A program made the translations under genes and the position numbers. The notes under the pieces were generated by a model. It had not been told where the DNA came from and did no database searches. It saw only the letters and a program-made list of their open reading frames with translations. From positions 930,001 through 994,000 of the forward strand of contig JACJYU010000001.1 in the NCBI GenBank assembly GCA_020635915.1: 64,000 nt of DNA. The letters are read 5' to 3'. Positions within the stretch are counted from its first letter, which is position 1. Each line of letters opens with the position of its first letter. This document shows positions 24,113-33,323 of this stretch, piece after piece. The DNA is from Flammeovirgaceae bacterium (GTDB taxonomy: Bacteria > Bacteroidota > Bacteroidia > Cytophagales > Cyclobacteriaceae).

Positions 24113-25288
24113 TTAGTGGGCTAGGGCTTCCAGGGATTGGATCAAATTATCGATTTCACTTTCGGTATTAAAATAATGGGGGGAGATTCTCAAGGCCCAG
24201 TCCACCTTTTTTGATGCAAAATCAATTTGTGCATTTGAACGGTGCGCAATGGACGTGTTGATGTGGAGGGCCCGAAGGTGGCCAAGCACTTCATCGGGGT
24301 TTTTTCCGGGCATCCCAACGGTGACAATGCTGGATTGGCGTTTGCCTATATCCAATATTTTCAACCCTATACCGGTTAGTTGGTTCGTCAGGACATGGCG
24401 CAGGTGCATGTTCCGTGCGGCAATATTTTCAATCCCCCTGTCCAGGGCATAGTCAACGGCCACCTTGCTGCCCACCACCAGCGCATAGGGCAGTTCCCAT
24501 TCCTCAAACCGTTTGGCCGTCATGCGCACCTCATAGGTGTCGGGGCTGGTCCATTCCGCACCACGCATGTCCACAAACAAGGGCGTCAACTTGTTTTCTA
24601 GCACATTGCCAGACACGTAGAGGAACCCCGCCCCCCGTGGGCCGCGCAAAAATTTCCTCATCGTGGCGGTGAGGAAGTCGCAGCCTATGCGCCCCACATC
24701 CACCGGGATTTGCCCCACAGACTGGCACGCATCCACCAGGTAAAGCAGGCCCCTGTCCCTGCACATTTTCCCCACTTTCTCCACCGGCTGCACCAGCCCC
24801 GTGTTCGTGGGCACATGGGTAAGGGAAACCAGGCGGGGGCGGTGTTTGTCCATCAGCGCTTCCATATCGTCAAGGTCCACCCCGCCCGAGGGCAAACTCA
24901 TGGCACGGACAAGCTTTATCCCCATCCGCTGCTGCAAGGACAAGAAGGCTATCTGATTGGAAATATAATCTTCGTTGGCGATCAGCACGGTGTCCCCAGG
25001 CACGAAGGGTATGGACGAGAGGGCCAATGAAAACGAGTGAGTGGCACTGGATGTAAACGCGATGTTGCCGCTTTTTGAATTGACCAGCCGGGCCGCGCTG
25101 TCATAGAAGCCCTGGATTTCCCGTTTCCTGATGTCCGCGGCCTCATAGCCACCGGTGGTGGATTCAAACAAAATATATTCGCGTATGGCCTCGGTTACGC
25201 AAAGTGGGGGGAGGGATGCCCCGGCATTGTTAAAATGGATTTTGGATGCACAGCCGGGCGTGCCTTTCCTTATGGCCTCAATGTCCAT
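24113..25288 (-). CDS. class V aminotransferase / cysteine desulfurase-like PLP enzyme
   Basis: The 391-residue protein has the fold-type I class V pattern: FNNAGASLPP at the N-terminus, the pyridine-stacking and phosphate region FTSSATHSFSLAL, HVPTNTGLVQPV, the PLP-binding Asp186 in YLVDACQSVGQ, and Lys212 in TATMRKFLRGPRGAGF. Typical cysteine desulfurases have HK before the glycine loop; here it is RK. No catalytic Cys loop of IscS/SufS type is obvious, so it may be another lyase, epimerase or aminotransferase of this class. It is the first gene of a pair with the membrane protein. Confidence 0.85.
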   Translation of the reverse strand: MDIEAIRKGTPGCASKIHFNNAGASLPPLCVTEAIREYILFESTTGGYEAADIRKREIQGFYDSAARLVNSKSGNIAFTSSATHSFSLALSSIPFVPGDTVLIANEDYISNQIAFLSLQQRMGIKLVRAMSLPSGGVDLDDMEALMDKHRPRLVSLTHVPTNTGLVQPVEKVGKMCRDRGLLYLVDACQSVGQIPVDVGRIGCDFLTATMRKFLRGPRGAGFLYVSGNVLENKLTPLFVDMRGAEWTSPDTYEVRMTAKRFEEWELPYALVVGSKVAVDYALDRGIENIAARNMHLRHVLTNQLTGIGLKILDIGKRQSSIVTVGMPGKNPDEVLGHLRALHINTSIAHRSNAQIDFASKKVDWALRISPHYFNTESEIDNLIQSLEALAH

Positions 25289-25468
25289 GTGTGTCTGGTT
25301 TATGGCAATAAATGTCCCCGTTAAACCCGATTAATCAAAAGTTTAAATAAATTTATTGGGCACGGTAAAAAAACATCGGGGCATGAAACCTCCATTAAAA
25401 TACTTTGTGCCCAAGGGCATGGCAATAACGGGCGGTTCCCTACGGCCAGTAAAGACGATTATTAGCTT

Positions 25469-28435
25469 ATGAAAAATTTTTTTTATGCAGTGGCGGTTGT
25501 TTTTGGAAGCATCCAGGCATATGGCCAGGAAACGGTGTATTCCGTTTGCGAAAATTGTTGGAGCCCCGACTCGCTGGGAAACCACAGGGCGGAGGTCTTG
25601 GTGACGGCCGCTGGGGAAGTGGCCAAAGTAATCATTCCCTGGCGCAGGAGGGACCACAACCCACAGGACAAAGGCATTGTCGTATTCGCGGAAAGTGGCA
25701 GGCAAGTGAAAAACGTTTTGCCTGGCACCATAACAAGGGCATCCGGGGAGGTGTATTTTGAGCCCATAGACGGCCCTGGCACATACTACATTTACTATTT
25801 AAAATACGTCAGCACCGGCCGCGCCAATTATCCTACCGTTACCTACCCCTCCTTTCAGCCAACTGCCACAACGGATTGGCTAAACAAGCTGAAATCGGCA
25901 AACCCCGCCCAGGTAATTTCCATCCAGGCCATAGATGGGTTCAATGGCTTTTACCCCATGGAAGCAATTGCCACGGAAAGCGAAGCACAGGGCCTGGCCT
26001 CGGGCCATAATGGTAATTTTATGGTGTTCCCCGAAGACCGAATGCACCCGATAGCGATGCGCCACGACTTGCCTTACCGGTGGGTAAAAAGGGGCATTCA
26101 AAATGCGTTTGAAGGCGAGGCCGCCCCGGGCGAAAACTTTGCCTACCAACTTGGCGTGTACGCCTCGGGGGACAACATTAAAAATGCAAGGGTGGAATTT
26201 TCCGACCTGGTGTCCGGGGCAGGTGCCCGGGTCCCTTCTTCCGTGATGTCGTGCCTCAATACCTCGGGCGTGAATTGGGATGGGCAATCCTTTACCAAGG
26301 TGGTGAACGTAAACAAAGGGGACGTCCAGGCATTGTGGTGCCTGGTCAATATCCCTGCAGGGACAATTCCAGGAAAGTACAAAGGCGTGGCAAAGGTGGT
26401 GGCCGATGGCAACGGGCCGGTTTCCATTTCCGTGGCAATAAACGTGACCGGCCAGGCTTTGGTGGACCATGGCGTAGGCGAGCCCTGGAAGCAAACCCGG
26501 CTCGCCTGGCTGAACTCGCGGCTGGGAATGGACAACGATGTCATTGCCCCTTATACGCCTTTGGTGGTCCGCGGCAAAACCATTTCGCTGCTGGGCAGGG
26601 AGGTGGAGTTGGACGGTTATGGCCTCCCCGCACAAGTCACCAGCTATTTCGACCCAAAAATGACCTCGTTGGCAAGCGAGGGCAAACCTTTGTTGAAGGG
26701 TGGCTTTTCCTTCCGGCTGAACGTGAACGGGTCGGAAGCCCTCACCTGGAAAAACAATGGGCTCAGGATGACAACCCAGTCACCCGGCCTGGTGGAGTGG
26801 GGCACGGTAAACGAGTCCAGCAGGCTGGTGATGAAGGTGAACGGGCGGATGGAACCTGATGGCTTCATGGCCTACACCATTGAGCTTACCGCCAAGGCAG
26901 ACCTGGAGTTGGGCGAGGCCCGCCTTGAAATCCCCATGGACCCCTCTGCCACGCCCTATTTCATGGGCCTTGGCGAGCGGGGCGGGCTGCGGCAGCCCTA
27001 CATCAACTGGAAGTGGGACGTGGCCACCAAAAACCAGGACGGTGGATGGATTGGCGATGTGAATGGCGGCATACACTTTTCCTTGCGCGATGAAAACTAC
27101 GTGCGGCCTTTAAACACGAATTTCTACCTGCAGAAACCGCTTGTGCTCCCAACCTCGTGGGGCAATGAAGGCAAGGGGGGCATCACCATTGAGGACACGG
27201 ACGGCATTACACTGGTGCGTGCTTATAGCGGGGCCCGGCAAATGAAAAAAGGTGAACAACTGTATTACAATTTTGATTTGCTGCTTACCCCGTTCCATAC
27301 CCTCAACACGGACTTTCAATGGAAGACCCGATTCTACCACCAATACAGTCCGGTGGACACCGTGGTGAAAAGGGGCGCCACCGTGGTGAACGTGCACCAC
27401 GCCAACGAAATAAACCCCTATATCAATTACCCTTTTATCCGATGGAGGGAGATGAAGGCTTACATTGACGAGGCGCACAGCAAGGGGCTGAAGGTAAAAA
27501 TCTACAATACCATAAGGGAATTGTCAAACCGTGCCTATGAAACCCAGCCCATGAGAAGCCTGGGCACCGAAATCTATTCCCCGGGCCCGGGAGGAGGGTT
27601 CTCATGGCTGCAGGAACACCTGGCGGAAGATTACATTGCCGCGTGGTTTGTGCCGTCATTGAAGGATGCGGCAATCATCAACAGCGGTATGAGCCGGTGG
27701 CACAATTACTATGTCGAGGGCATGGCGTGGCTGGTAAAAAACGTAGGCATCGATGGCATTTACCTGGACGATGTGGCCTTCGACCGCACCACGATGAAGC
27801 GCATCAGGAAGGTGCTGGCCAGCGAGCGGGGGCCGGGCATTATAGACCTGCACTCCGCCAACCAATTTAACAAACGCGATGGCTTCAACAACAGCGCCAA
27901 CCTATATCTTGAGCATTTTCCCTATCTGGACAGGTTGTGGTTTGGCGAGTATTTCGATTACGACATGGCGCCCGACTTCTGGTTGGTGGAGGTATCGGGC
28001 ATACCCTTTGGGTTGATGGGGGAAATGCTGGAAAAGGGAGGTAACAAATGGAGGGGGATGGTATATGGCATGACCAACCGCCTGCCCTGGGGCGAAAACG
28101 ACCCGTCACCGATTTGGAAGTTCTGGGACGGTTTCGGGATGCAGGGCACCGAAATGATCGGGTACTGGGCCAAGGACAACCCGGTGAAGCCTACAGATGA
28201 AAAAGTAAAGGCAACGGTTTACAAAAAGGGCAATGCCCTGCTGGTGGCCGTGGCCAGTTGGGCAGACGATGATGTGGATGTTTACCTGGATATTGATTGG
28301 AAAGCCCTGGGCATGAAGCCCGCCCCGCTAATGCGCATACCTGCCATTGCCGGTTACCAGGACGAACAAACGGTAAGCGTAAAAAAACCACTGACCATTC
28401 CAAAAGGAAAGGGTTTCCTGATCGTAATTGAATGA
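25469..28435 (+). CDS. secreted glycoside hydrolase-like protein (DUF6067-like)
   Basis: The 988-residue protein has a signal peptide (FFYAVAVVFGSIQAYGQ). Residues 20-250 are beta-rich. About 250-600 hold further beta-sandwich regions. About 600-900 look like a TIM-barrel glycosidase: FIRWREMKAYIDEAHSKGLK, VKIYNTIRELSNR, and IDGIYLDDVAFDR near residue 765 with paired Asp residues placed like a catalytic site. The ending (LRIPAIAGYQDE, SVKKPLTIPKGKGF) is a beta domain. It most resembles the DUF6067 glycoside hydrolase-like group; the sugar is unknown. Its stop overlaps the DUF5107 gene by four bases, so the two are translated together. Confidence 0.75.
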   Translation: MKNFFYAVAVVFGSIQAYGQETVYSVCENCWSPDSLGNHRAEVLVTAAGEVAKVIIPWRRRDHNPQDKGIVVFAESGRQVKNVLPGTITRASGEVYFEPIDGPGTYYIYYLKYVSTGRANYPTVTYPSFQPTATTDWLNKLKSANPAQVISIQAIDGFNGFYPMEAIATESEAQGLASGHNGNFMVFPEDRMHPIAMRHDLPYRWVKRGIQNAFEGEAAPGENFAYQLGVYASGDNIKNARVEFSDLVSGAGARVPSSVMSCLNTSGVNWDGQSFTKVVNVNKGDVQALWCLVNIPAGTIPGKYKGVAKVVADGNGPVSISVAINVTGQALVDHGVGEPWKQTRLAWLNSRLGMDNDVIAPYTPLVVRGKTISLLGREVELDGYGLPAQVTSYFDPKMTSLASEGKPLLKGGFSFRLNVNGSEALTWKNNGLRMTTQSPGLVEWGTVNESSRLVMKVNGRMEPDGFMAYTIELTAKADLELGEARLEIPMDPSATPYFMGLGERGGLRQPYINWKWDVATKNQDGGWIGDVNGGIHFSLRDENYVRPLNTNFYLQKPLVLPTSWGNEGKGGITIEDTDGITLVRAYSGARQMKKGEQLYYNFDLLLTPFHTLNTDFQWKTRFYHQYSPVDTVVKRGATVVNVHHANEINPYINYPFIRWREMKAYIDEAHSKGLKVKIYNTIRELSNRAYETQPMRSLGTEIYSPGPGGGFSWLQEHLAEDYIAAWFVPSLKDAAIINSGMSRWHNYYVEGMAWLVKNVGIDGIYLDDVAFDRTTMKRIRKVLASERGPGIIDLHSANQFNKRDGFNNSANLYLEHFPYLDRLWFGEYFDYDMAPDFWLVEVSGIPFGLMGEMLEKGGNKWRGMVYGMTNRLPWGENDPSPIWKFWDGFGMQGTEMIGYWAKDNPVKPTDEKVKATVYKKGNALLVAVASWADDDVDVYLDIDWKALGMKPAPLMRIPAIAGYQDEQTVSVKKPLTIPKGKGFLIVIE

Positions 28436-31400
28436 TGGATATGCAAAAAACCGTAGCCATTTTGGTTCTCCTGTTGTGGGGTTGCCCCTCCTGGGCCCAG
28501 CAAGACGCCACCATAAAGGAGTACGAGCGGGGGTTTAAGACCTATCCCTTTTCAGACCCGGACCCCGTGCCCAGGTTTGAATTGATATACCCCTATTACC
28601 GCTTCGATGGCTACACCGATGACCCCATCTACAAGAAATGGAAGGTAGTGGAATTGGAAAATGAACACATCAAAGTAATGGTATTGCCTGAAATAGGAGG
28701 GAAAATCTGGACCGCCATTGAAAAATCCACAGGCAAGCCCTTTATCTATTTCAACCAGGTGGTAAAATTTCGCGACATTGCGATGCGCGGGGCATGGACG
28801 AGCGGGGGCATCGAAGCCAATTACGGCATCATTGGCCATACGCCCAACTGCTCCACCCCGGTGGATTACAAAATCGAAGAAAAGCCGGATGGAAGCGTAA
28901 GTTGCTACATCGGCACGCTCGACCTGCTCACGCAAACCCATTGGACAATTGAAATCAACCTCCCTGCAGACAAGGCCTATTTCACCACCCGTTCTTTTTG
29001 GCACAATGGCACCCCGCTGGAACAACCCTATTACACCTGGATGAACGCTGGGATAAAAGCCAGTGAGGACTTGCAGTTTATTTATCCCGGAAACAAATAC
29101 GTGGGCCACAACGGGGAGGTAGGCGAGTGGCCCATCAACCCTGAAAATGGCAAGGACGTCTCCTATTACAAAAACAACGATTTTGGGCAATACAAATCCT
29201 ATCATGTTTTTGGACGGTACACCGATTTCTTCGGGGGGTACTGGCACGATGAAGGCTTTGGCATGGGGCGCTATGCCGAACATGCCGGCAAGCCCGGAAA
29301 AAAAATATGGATTTGGGGACTGTCGCAGCAGGGGATGATTTGGGAAAAACTGCTCACCGATACCGATGGACAGTATGTGGAGGTCCAGTCGGGGAGGTTG
29401 TTCAACCAGACGGCAGGGCCCAGCACGTTTACCCCATTTAAACACCGCGGCTTTCCTCCCTATGCCACCGATGAATGGACGGAGTACTGGTTCCCGGTAA
29501 AAGGAACAAAAGGATTTGTGCAGGCCAATCCCTATGGGGCTTTGAACGCCTCTGCCAGGGACGGAAAATTCAACCTGGCCTTTTCGCCTTTGCAAAATTT
29601 TAATGCAGAGGTGCGTGTGGAAAAAGGGGGCAAGGTGTTGTTTGCCAAACAAGCAAACTTCGAGGCGCTCAAACCCTTTGAAGCCTCTTTCGGTTTTTCA
29701 GGAAGCACCAATGGCACAGTGGTGCGCATAGGCGATAAAGTAACCTATGAATTTGCCGAGGACGATGTGCTCAGCCGCCCGGTAAAGGGCCCCGAAAACT
29801 TTGACTGGAACTCCACCTATGGGCTATGGCTTCAGGGAAAGGAATTGTTACGTGCCCGTGACTATAAAAATGCCGGGGGCAAGCTCAGGGAATCATTGGC
29901 CCGGGACCCCCACTACCTCCCCGCTTTAACAGACATGGCATTACTGATGCTCATTGACGGGGAATATCAAAAAGCGTTTGATTATTGCCTTCATGCGCTC
30001 CAAATAGATACCTACGGCCCCGCGGCCAACTATTATTATGGCCTTGCCGGCAGGCACCTGGGAAAAACCACGGACGCCAAAGATGGTTTTGATATTGCCT
30101 TGCAATCGGTGGAATACAGGGGCGCAGCGGCAACAGGGTTGGCCATGCTCTACTTCGGGGAGAAAGACTACAATCGGGCAAGCACCTATGCCAACATGGC
30201 CCTTGGCCAGAACGACAACAATATGGTGGCCTATAGAATTGTGGCACTGGCACATAGGAAGTTACAACAGATGGAAAAAGCCAGGGAAACGTTGGGGAAA
30301 ATGGAATCCCTTGACCCACTTAATCATTTTATCCGGTTTGAAAAATATTTGATGGACAAATCCCCTGCCAACCGGGACAAATTCACATCCATGATAAGGA
30401 ACGAAATGCCATGGGAATCGTACCTGCAGTTGGGCATTGAGTATTACCAGCTGGGGCTGTGGGACGACTGCCTGGAAGTGTTGGGCTTGTCCCCCTCCTA
30501 TCCCATGGTCGATTATTGGATTGCTTTTGTAAAAAACAAAAAGGGGGACGGGGATTTCGGCACCTGGATTGAAAAGGCAAACAACCTTTCCCCCCGGTTG
30601 GCCTTTCCGTTTCGGGCGGCAACCAAAGAGGTGCTGACATGGGCCACTGCACAAACCGGCCATTGGAAACCACAATATTACCTCGGGCTGGTTTGTGCCC
30701 ATGCCCATCAGGATGAAGAAGCAAAGAGGCATTTCATGGCGTGTGGCGATGGGCCAGGGTTTGCGCCCTTTTATGCCGCACGTGCCCACCTGGTTCCTGA
30801 AAACCGGTTGGCCGACTTAAAAAAGGCCGCCAGCCTGGACGAAAAAGAATGGCGATATGGGAAATTGTTGGTCCACTACTACCTGGACAACGGCAACACA
30901 AAAGAGGCGGTGAAAGTCGCCCGGCAATATGCAGGTGCTTTTCCAAAAAATTATATCATGGCCATGCTTTTGGCCAAAGCATTGCTGCTCGATGGCCAAT
31001 TCGGGGTGGCAGGAAAAATACTGGCAAGCACTAAAATCTTGCCTTATGAGGGCGCCACGGAAAGCCGGTCGCTCTATCGAGAGGCATGGCTGATGCAGGC
31101 CGTTGCGGCCATAAAAAACAAAAAGTATAAAGATGCCCTCTCCAAAATAGCGACCGCAAGGCGGTGGCCCGAAAATTTGGGCGTAGGAAAGCCCTACGAT
31201 GCCGATATAGATGACCGGCTTGAAAGTTACCTGGAGTCCCTTTGTTTTGAGGGCATGAAAAAACATGACGAGGCCGTGGCCATAAGGGACAAAATTGTTT
31301 CGGGAGGCATAAAAAATGATTATGGCAACCTCCTTGTTGCCGAAATCCAAAAGGGGAGCGGCAAGCCGAACCAGGGAAGGGACCTCCTGGCCGCGTGGCT

Positions 31401-31536
31401 TGAGGAAAACCCTTCCAGCAATTTGGCCAAATGGTGCCTCGCGGCCTTTGATGGCAATGTGGATGGGGGCTATGCAACCGAAGACCCGAATGTAAGGATA
31501 TTGAAGGCCGTTATGTTGCCTGACAACCGCAACTGA
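28432..31536 (+). CDS. secreted DUF5107 domain protein with TPR repeats
   Basis: The 1034-residue protein has a signal peptide (VAILVLLLWGCPSWAQ). A DUF5107 region follows (about residues 25-420): KVVELENEHIKVMVLPEIGG, FRDIAMRGAWTSGGIEANYG, FTTRSFWHNGTPLEQPYYTW. The LPEIGG start resembles mutarotase-like beta-supersandwiches that bind sugars. The C-terminal 600 residues are TPR helices (e.g. YGPAANYYYGLAGRHLGKTT, YLQLGIEYYQLGLWDDCLE). Family members usually sit beside glycosidases, as here. It shares an ATGA overlap with the upstream gene. The function is unproven. Confidence 0.82.
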   Translation: MMDMQKTVAILVLLLWGCPSWAQQDATIKEYERGFKTYPFSDPDPVPRFELIYPYYRFDGYTDDPIYKKWKVVELENEHIKVMVLPEIGGKIWTAIEKSTGKPFIYFNQVVKFRDIAMRGAWTSGGIEANYGIIGHTPNCSTPVDYKIEEKPDGSVSCYIGTLDLLTQTHWTIEINLPADKAYFTTRSFWHNGTPLEQPYYTWMNAGIKASEDLQFIYPGNKYVGHNGEVGEWPINPENGKDVSYYKNNDFGQYKSYHVFGRYTDFFGGYWHDEGFGMGRYAEHAGKPGKKIWIWGLSQQGMIWEKLLTDTDGQYVEVQSGRLFNQTAGPSTFTPFKHRGFPPYATDEWTEYWFPVKGTKGFVQANPYGALNASARDGKFNLAFSPLQNFNAEVRVEKGGKVLFAKQANFEALKPFEASFGFSGSTNGTVVRIGDKVTYEFAEDDVLSRPVKGPENFDWNSTYGLWLQGKELLRARDYKNAGGKLRESLARDPHYLPALTDMALLMLIDGEYQKAFDYCLHALQIDTYGPAANYYYGLAGRHLGKTTDAKDGFDIALQSVEYRGAAATGLAMLYFGEKDYNRASTYANMALGQNDNNMVAYRIVALAHRKLQQMEKARETLGKMESLDPLNHFIRFEKYLMDKSPANRDKFTSMIRNEMPWESYLQLGIEYYQLGLWDDCLEVLGLSPSYPMVDYWIAFVKNKKGDGDFGTWIEKANNLSPRLAFPFRAATKEVLTWATAQTGHWKPQYYLGLVCAHAHQDEEAKRHFMACGDGPGFAPFYAARAHLVPENRLADLKKAASLDEKEWRYGKLLVHYYLDNGNTKEAVKVARQYAGAFPKNYIMAMLLAKALLLDGQFGVAGKILASTKILPYEGATESRSLYREAWLMQAVAAIKNKKYKDALSKIATARRWPENLGVGKPYDADIDDRLESYLESLCFEGMKKHDEAVAIRDKIVSGGIKNDYGNLLVAEIQKGSGKPNQGRDLLAAWLEENPSSNLAKWCLAAFDGNVDGGYATEDPNVRILKAVMLPDNRN

Positions 31537-31562
31537 CCCAGGACTTTTAAAACACGATCTTT

Positions 31563-32240
31563 ATGAAAATACCTTTTGCCGTTTTCGTTACCCTTATTTG
31601 CCAAGCGGCCCTGGCCCAATACCCATACGGCCTAACGCCCACCACTTTTGCCCAATACCAGGAAGAGGTGCGGAAAAACCCAGCAATGGAGTTGGTGGAC
31701 CTGGAGGCGGCCATTCCCGGCATACAGCTCGACATCAGGTATGCCACCACCAACAACTTTACGGGCGCTATCATTTATAAACATGCCAAAGCGTATGCAC
31801 GCAAGCCTGTGGCCGTGGCCCTGGCACAAGTCCAGGCGGATTTGAAGAAGCGTGGCCTTGAGCTAAAAATACACGATGGCTACCGGCCCTATTCGGCCAC
31901 GGTGAAATTTTATGAAGTATATGGCGACACTACCTTCGTGGCCTCCCCTTATCAGGGGTCCCGGCACAACAGGGGCTGTGCCATCGACCTGACGGTGATT
32001 GATGGCAAAACCAAAAAAGAATTGAACATGCCCACGGCCTATGACTCCTTTCAAAAGGAGGCTTTTCCCAATTATCCGCTTAAAGACAAAGAAGCGGCAA
32101 AAAACCGGGCCATGTTGATAGCAGCGATGGAAAAGCGGGGGTTCAAAGTTTACGAATCCGAGTGGTGGCACTTCGACTTTGTGGGATGGGAAAAGTTTGA
32201 CGTACTGGATATTGATTTTGAGGAATTAATAAAAAAATGA
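31563..32240 (+). CDS. ddpX: D-alanyl-D-alanine dipeptidase (M15D, VanX/DdpX type)
   Basis: The 225-residue protein has a signal peptide (MKIPFAVFVTLICQAALA) and the M15D zinc peptidase motif set: Arg108 in DGYRPY, His135 and Asp142 in SRHNRGCAIDLTV, and Glu200 with His203 in SEWWHFDF. The His-Asp and Glu-His spacings equal those of VanX. It splits D-Ala-D-Ala, here probably in the periplasm, recycling dipeptide from cell-wall turnover. No VanA/VanH/VanS genes are present, so resistance to glycopeptides is not implied. It follows the DUF5107 gene by 26 bases and precedes mazG by 6. Confidence 0.9.
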   Translation: MKIPFAVFVTLICQAALAQYPYGLTPTTFAQYQEEVRKNPAMELVDLEAAIPGIQLDIRYATTNNFTGAIIYKHAKAYARKPVAVALAQVQADLKKRGLELKIHDGYRPYSATVKFYEVYGDTTFVASPYQGSRHNRGCAIDLTVIDGKTKKELNMPTAYDSFQKEAFPNYPLKDKEAAKNRAMLIAAMEKRGFKVYESEWWHFDFVGWEKFDVLDIDFEELIKK

Positions 32241-32246
32241 AACGAT

Positions 32247-32573
32247 ATGACCCTTCATGATGCCCAGGTACAAGTGGACCAATGGATCAAGGCCAACGGT
32301 GTACGGTACTTCAACGAATTGACGAACACTGCCCTCCTGGCCGAAGAAGTGGGCGAAGTGGCGCGGATCATGGCACGCAGGTATGGAGAGCAGTCTGAGA
32401 AGGAATCGGACAAAGGCCAGGACCTGGGGGACGAACTGGCTGACGTACTATGGGTATTGCTATGCCTGGCCAACCAAACGGGGGTTGACCTTACGGAAGC
32501 CCTCAGGAAAAACATGGAAAAGAAAACCCACCGTGACAGCGGCAGGCACCATGCCAATCCCAAACTAAAGTAA
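32247..32573 (+). CDS. MazG-type nucleotide pyrophosphohydrolase
   Basis: The 108-residue protein is a single MazG domain of the short form. It has the metal-binding EExxE pattern in LAEEVGEVARIM and the partner DELADVLWVLLCLANQ. These enzymes hydrolyse nucleoside triphosphates to monophosphates and clear noncanonical nucleotides. It is the last gene of the plus-strand run from 25469. Its last nine bases overlap the end of comB on the other strand. Confidence 0.88.
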   Translation: MTLHDAQVQVDQWIKANGVRYFNELTNTALLAEEVGEVARIMARRYGEQSEKESDKGQDLGDELADVLWVLLCLANQTGVDLTEALRKNMEKKTHRDSGRHHANPKLK

Positions 32574-33269
32574 AACCAGCTTGCCCCTCTTTAGCACAGG
32601 GACTATGTGGTATTGATCGGGGGTCAGGCAAAATTCAATATCCTTAAAAACATTCAGGCGGTTGAGGCGCTTCACATGCGAAGAGGTAGCCAGGAACTTC
32701 ACCATATCGTCTTTGGCCGACAGGTAAAGCCTTTGCGCGATTATGGGCGCATCACAATCCGGTTCAATATGTTTCCTGAGGTTGTCGACCAGGGCACCTG
32801 CAAATAGGCTGTCCTCCAGGTTTATCTTCCCTTTCCACCCGGCACACACGATCAAAATATTGTCCTTGCACATAAGCAGGTAACGCGATATGGCAGAAAG
32901 GTTGAGGAAGGAGCCTATCAATATGCTCCTGGCATTTTTTGATTTCTCGATTGCCTGGGTCCCGTTGGTGGTGGTAAATGCTATTTTTAAACCTTCCAGG
33001 TTTTTATCCCTGTATTCAAAAGGGGAATTGCCCTTGTCAAACCCGGGGATCTTTTGCCCATTGCGTTCGCCAGATATCACATAGCCTTTCAGTTTCATCC
33101 GCTCGCATTCGTTTTCATTGGCCACCGGGACAATGCACTCGACACCATGCGCAAGGGCCGTAACCATGCAACTGGTGGCACGGAGGATATCCACTACCAC
33201 CACAATTTTGTCCGACACATCATAAAGATGGATGAGGTCAGGGCTGAGGCAAACATCAATTGTTTTCAT
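32565..33269 (-). CDS. comB: 2-phosphosulfolactate phosphatase-like protein (ComB)
   Basis: The 234-residue protein matches the ComB family, first known for releasing phosphate from 2-phosphosulfolactate in coenzyme M synthesis. It shows VVVVDILRATSCMVTAL, the block GVECIVPVANENECERM, SGERNGQKIPGFDKGNSPFE, and FTTTNGTQAI. Coenzyme M itself is not expected in Bacteroidota and no other ComA-ComE gene is here, so the substrate may be a sulfonate or another phosphate ester. It converges on mazG with a nine-base overlap and lies 54 bases after gcvT on the same strand. Confidence 0.87.
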   Translation of the reverse strand: MKTIDVCLSPDLIHLYDVSDKIVVVVDILRATSCMVTALAHGVECIVPVANENECERMKLKGYVISGERNGQKIPGFDKGNSPFEYRDKNLEGLKIAFTTTNGTQAIEKSKNARSILIGSFLNLSAISRYLLMCKDNILIVCAGWKGKINLEDSLFAGALVDNLRKHIEPDCDAPIIAQRLYLSAKDDMVKFLATSSHVKRLNRLNVFKDIEFCLTPDQYHIVPVLKRGKLVLL

Positions 33270-33323
33270 TCGGTATTTCCAGTCCGTAATGGCCGGGCAT
33301 CATGGTATGCCACAAGCGGGTCT

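Noticed and set aside
28552..29652. 366-residue minus-strand open frame opposite the DUF5107 gene
   Set aside because: No domain or signal peptide; the plus-strand gene has both and its operon overlaps.
31563..32240. Glycopeptide resistance vanX
   Set aside because: No vanH, vanA, vanR or vanS lies nearby, and a signal peptide is present, unlike cytosolic VanX; wall turnover is the better reading.
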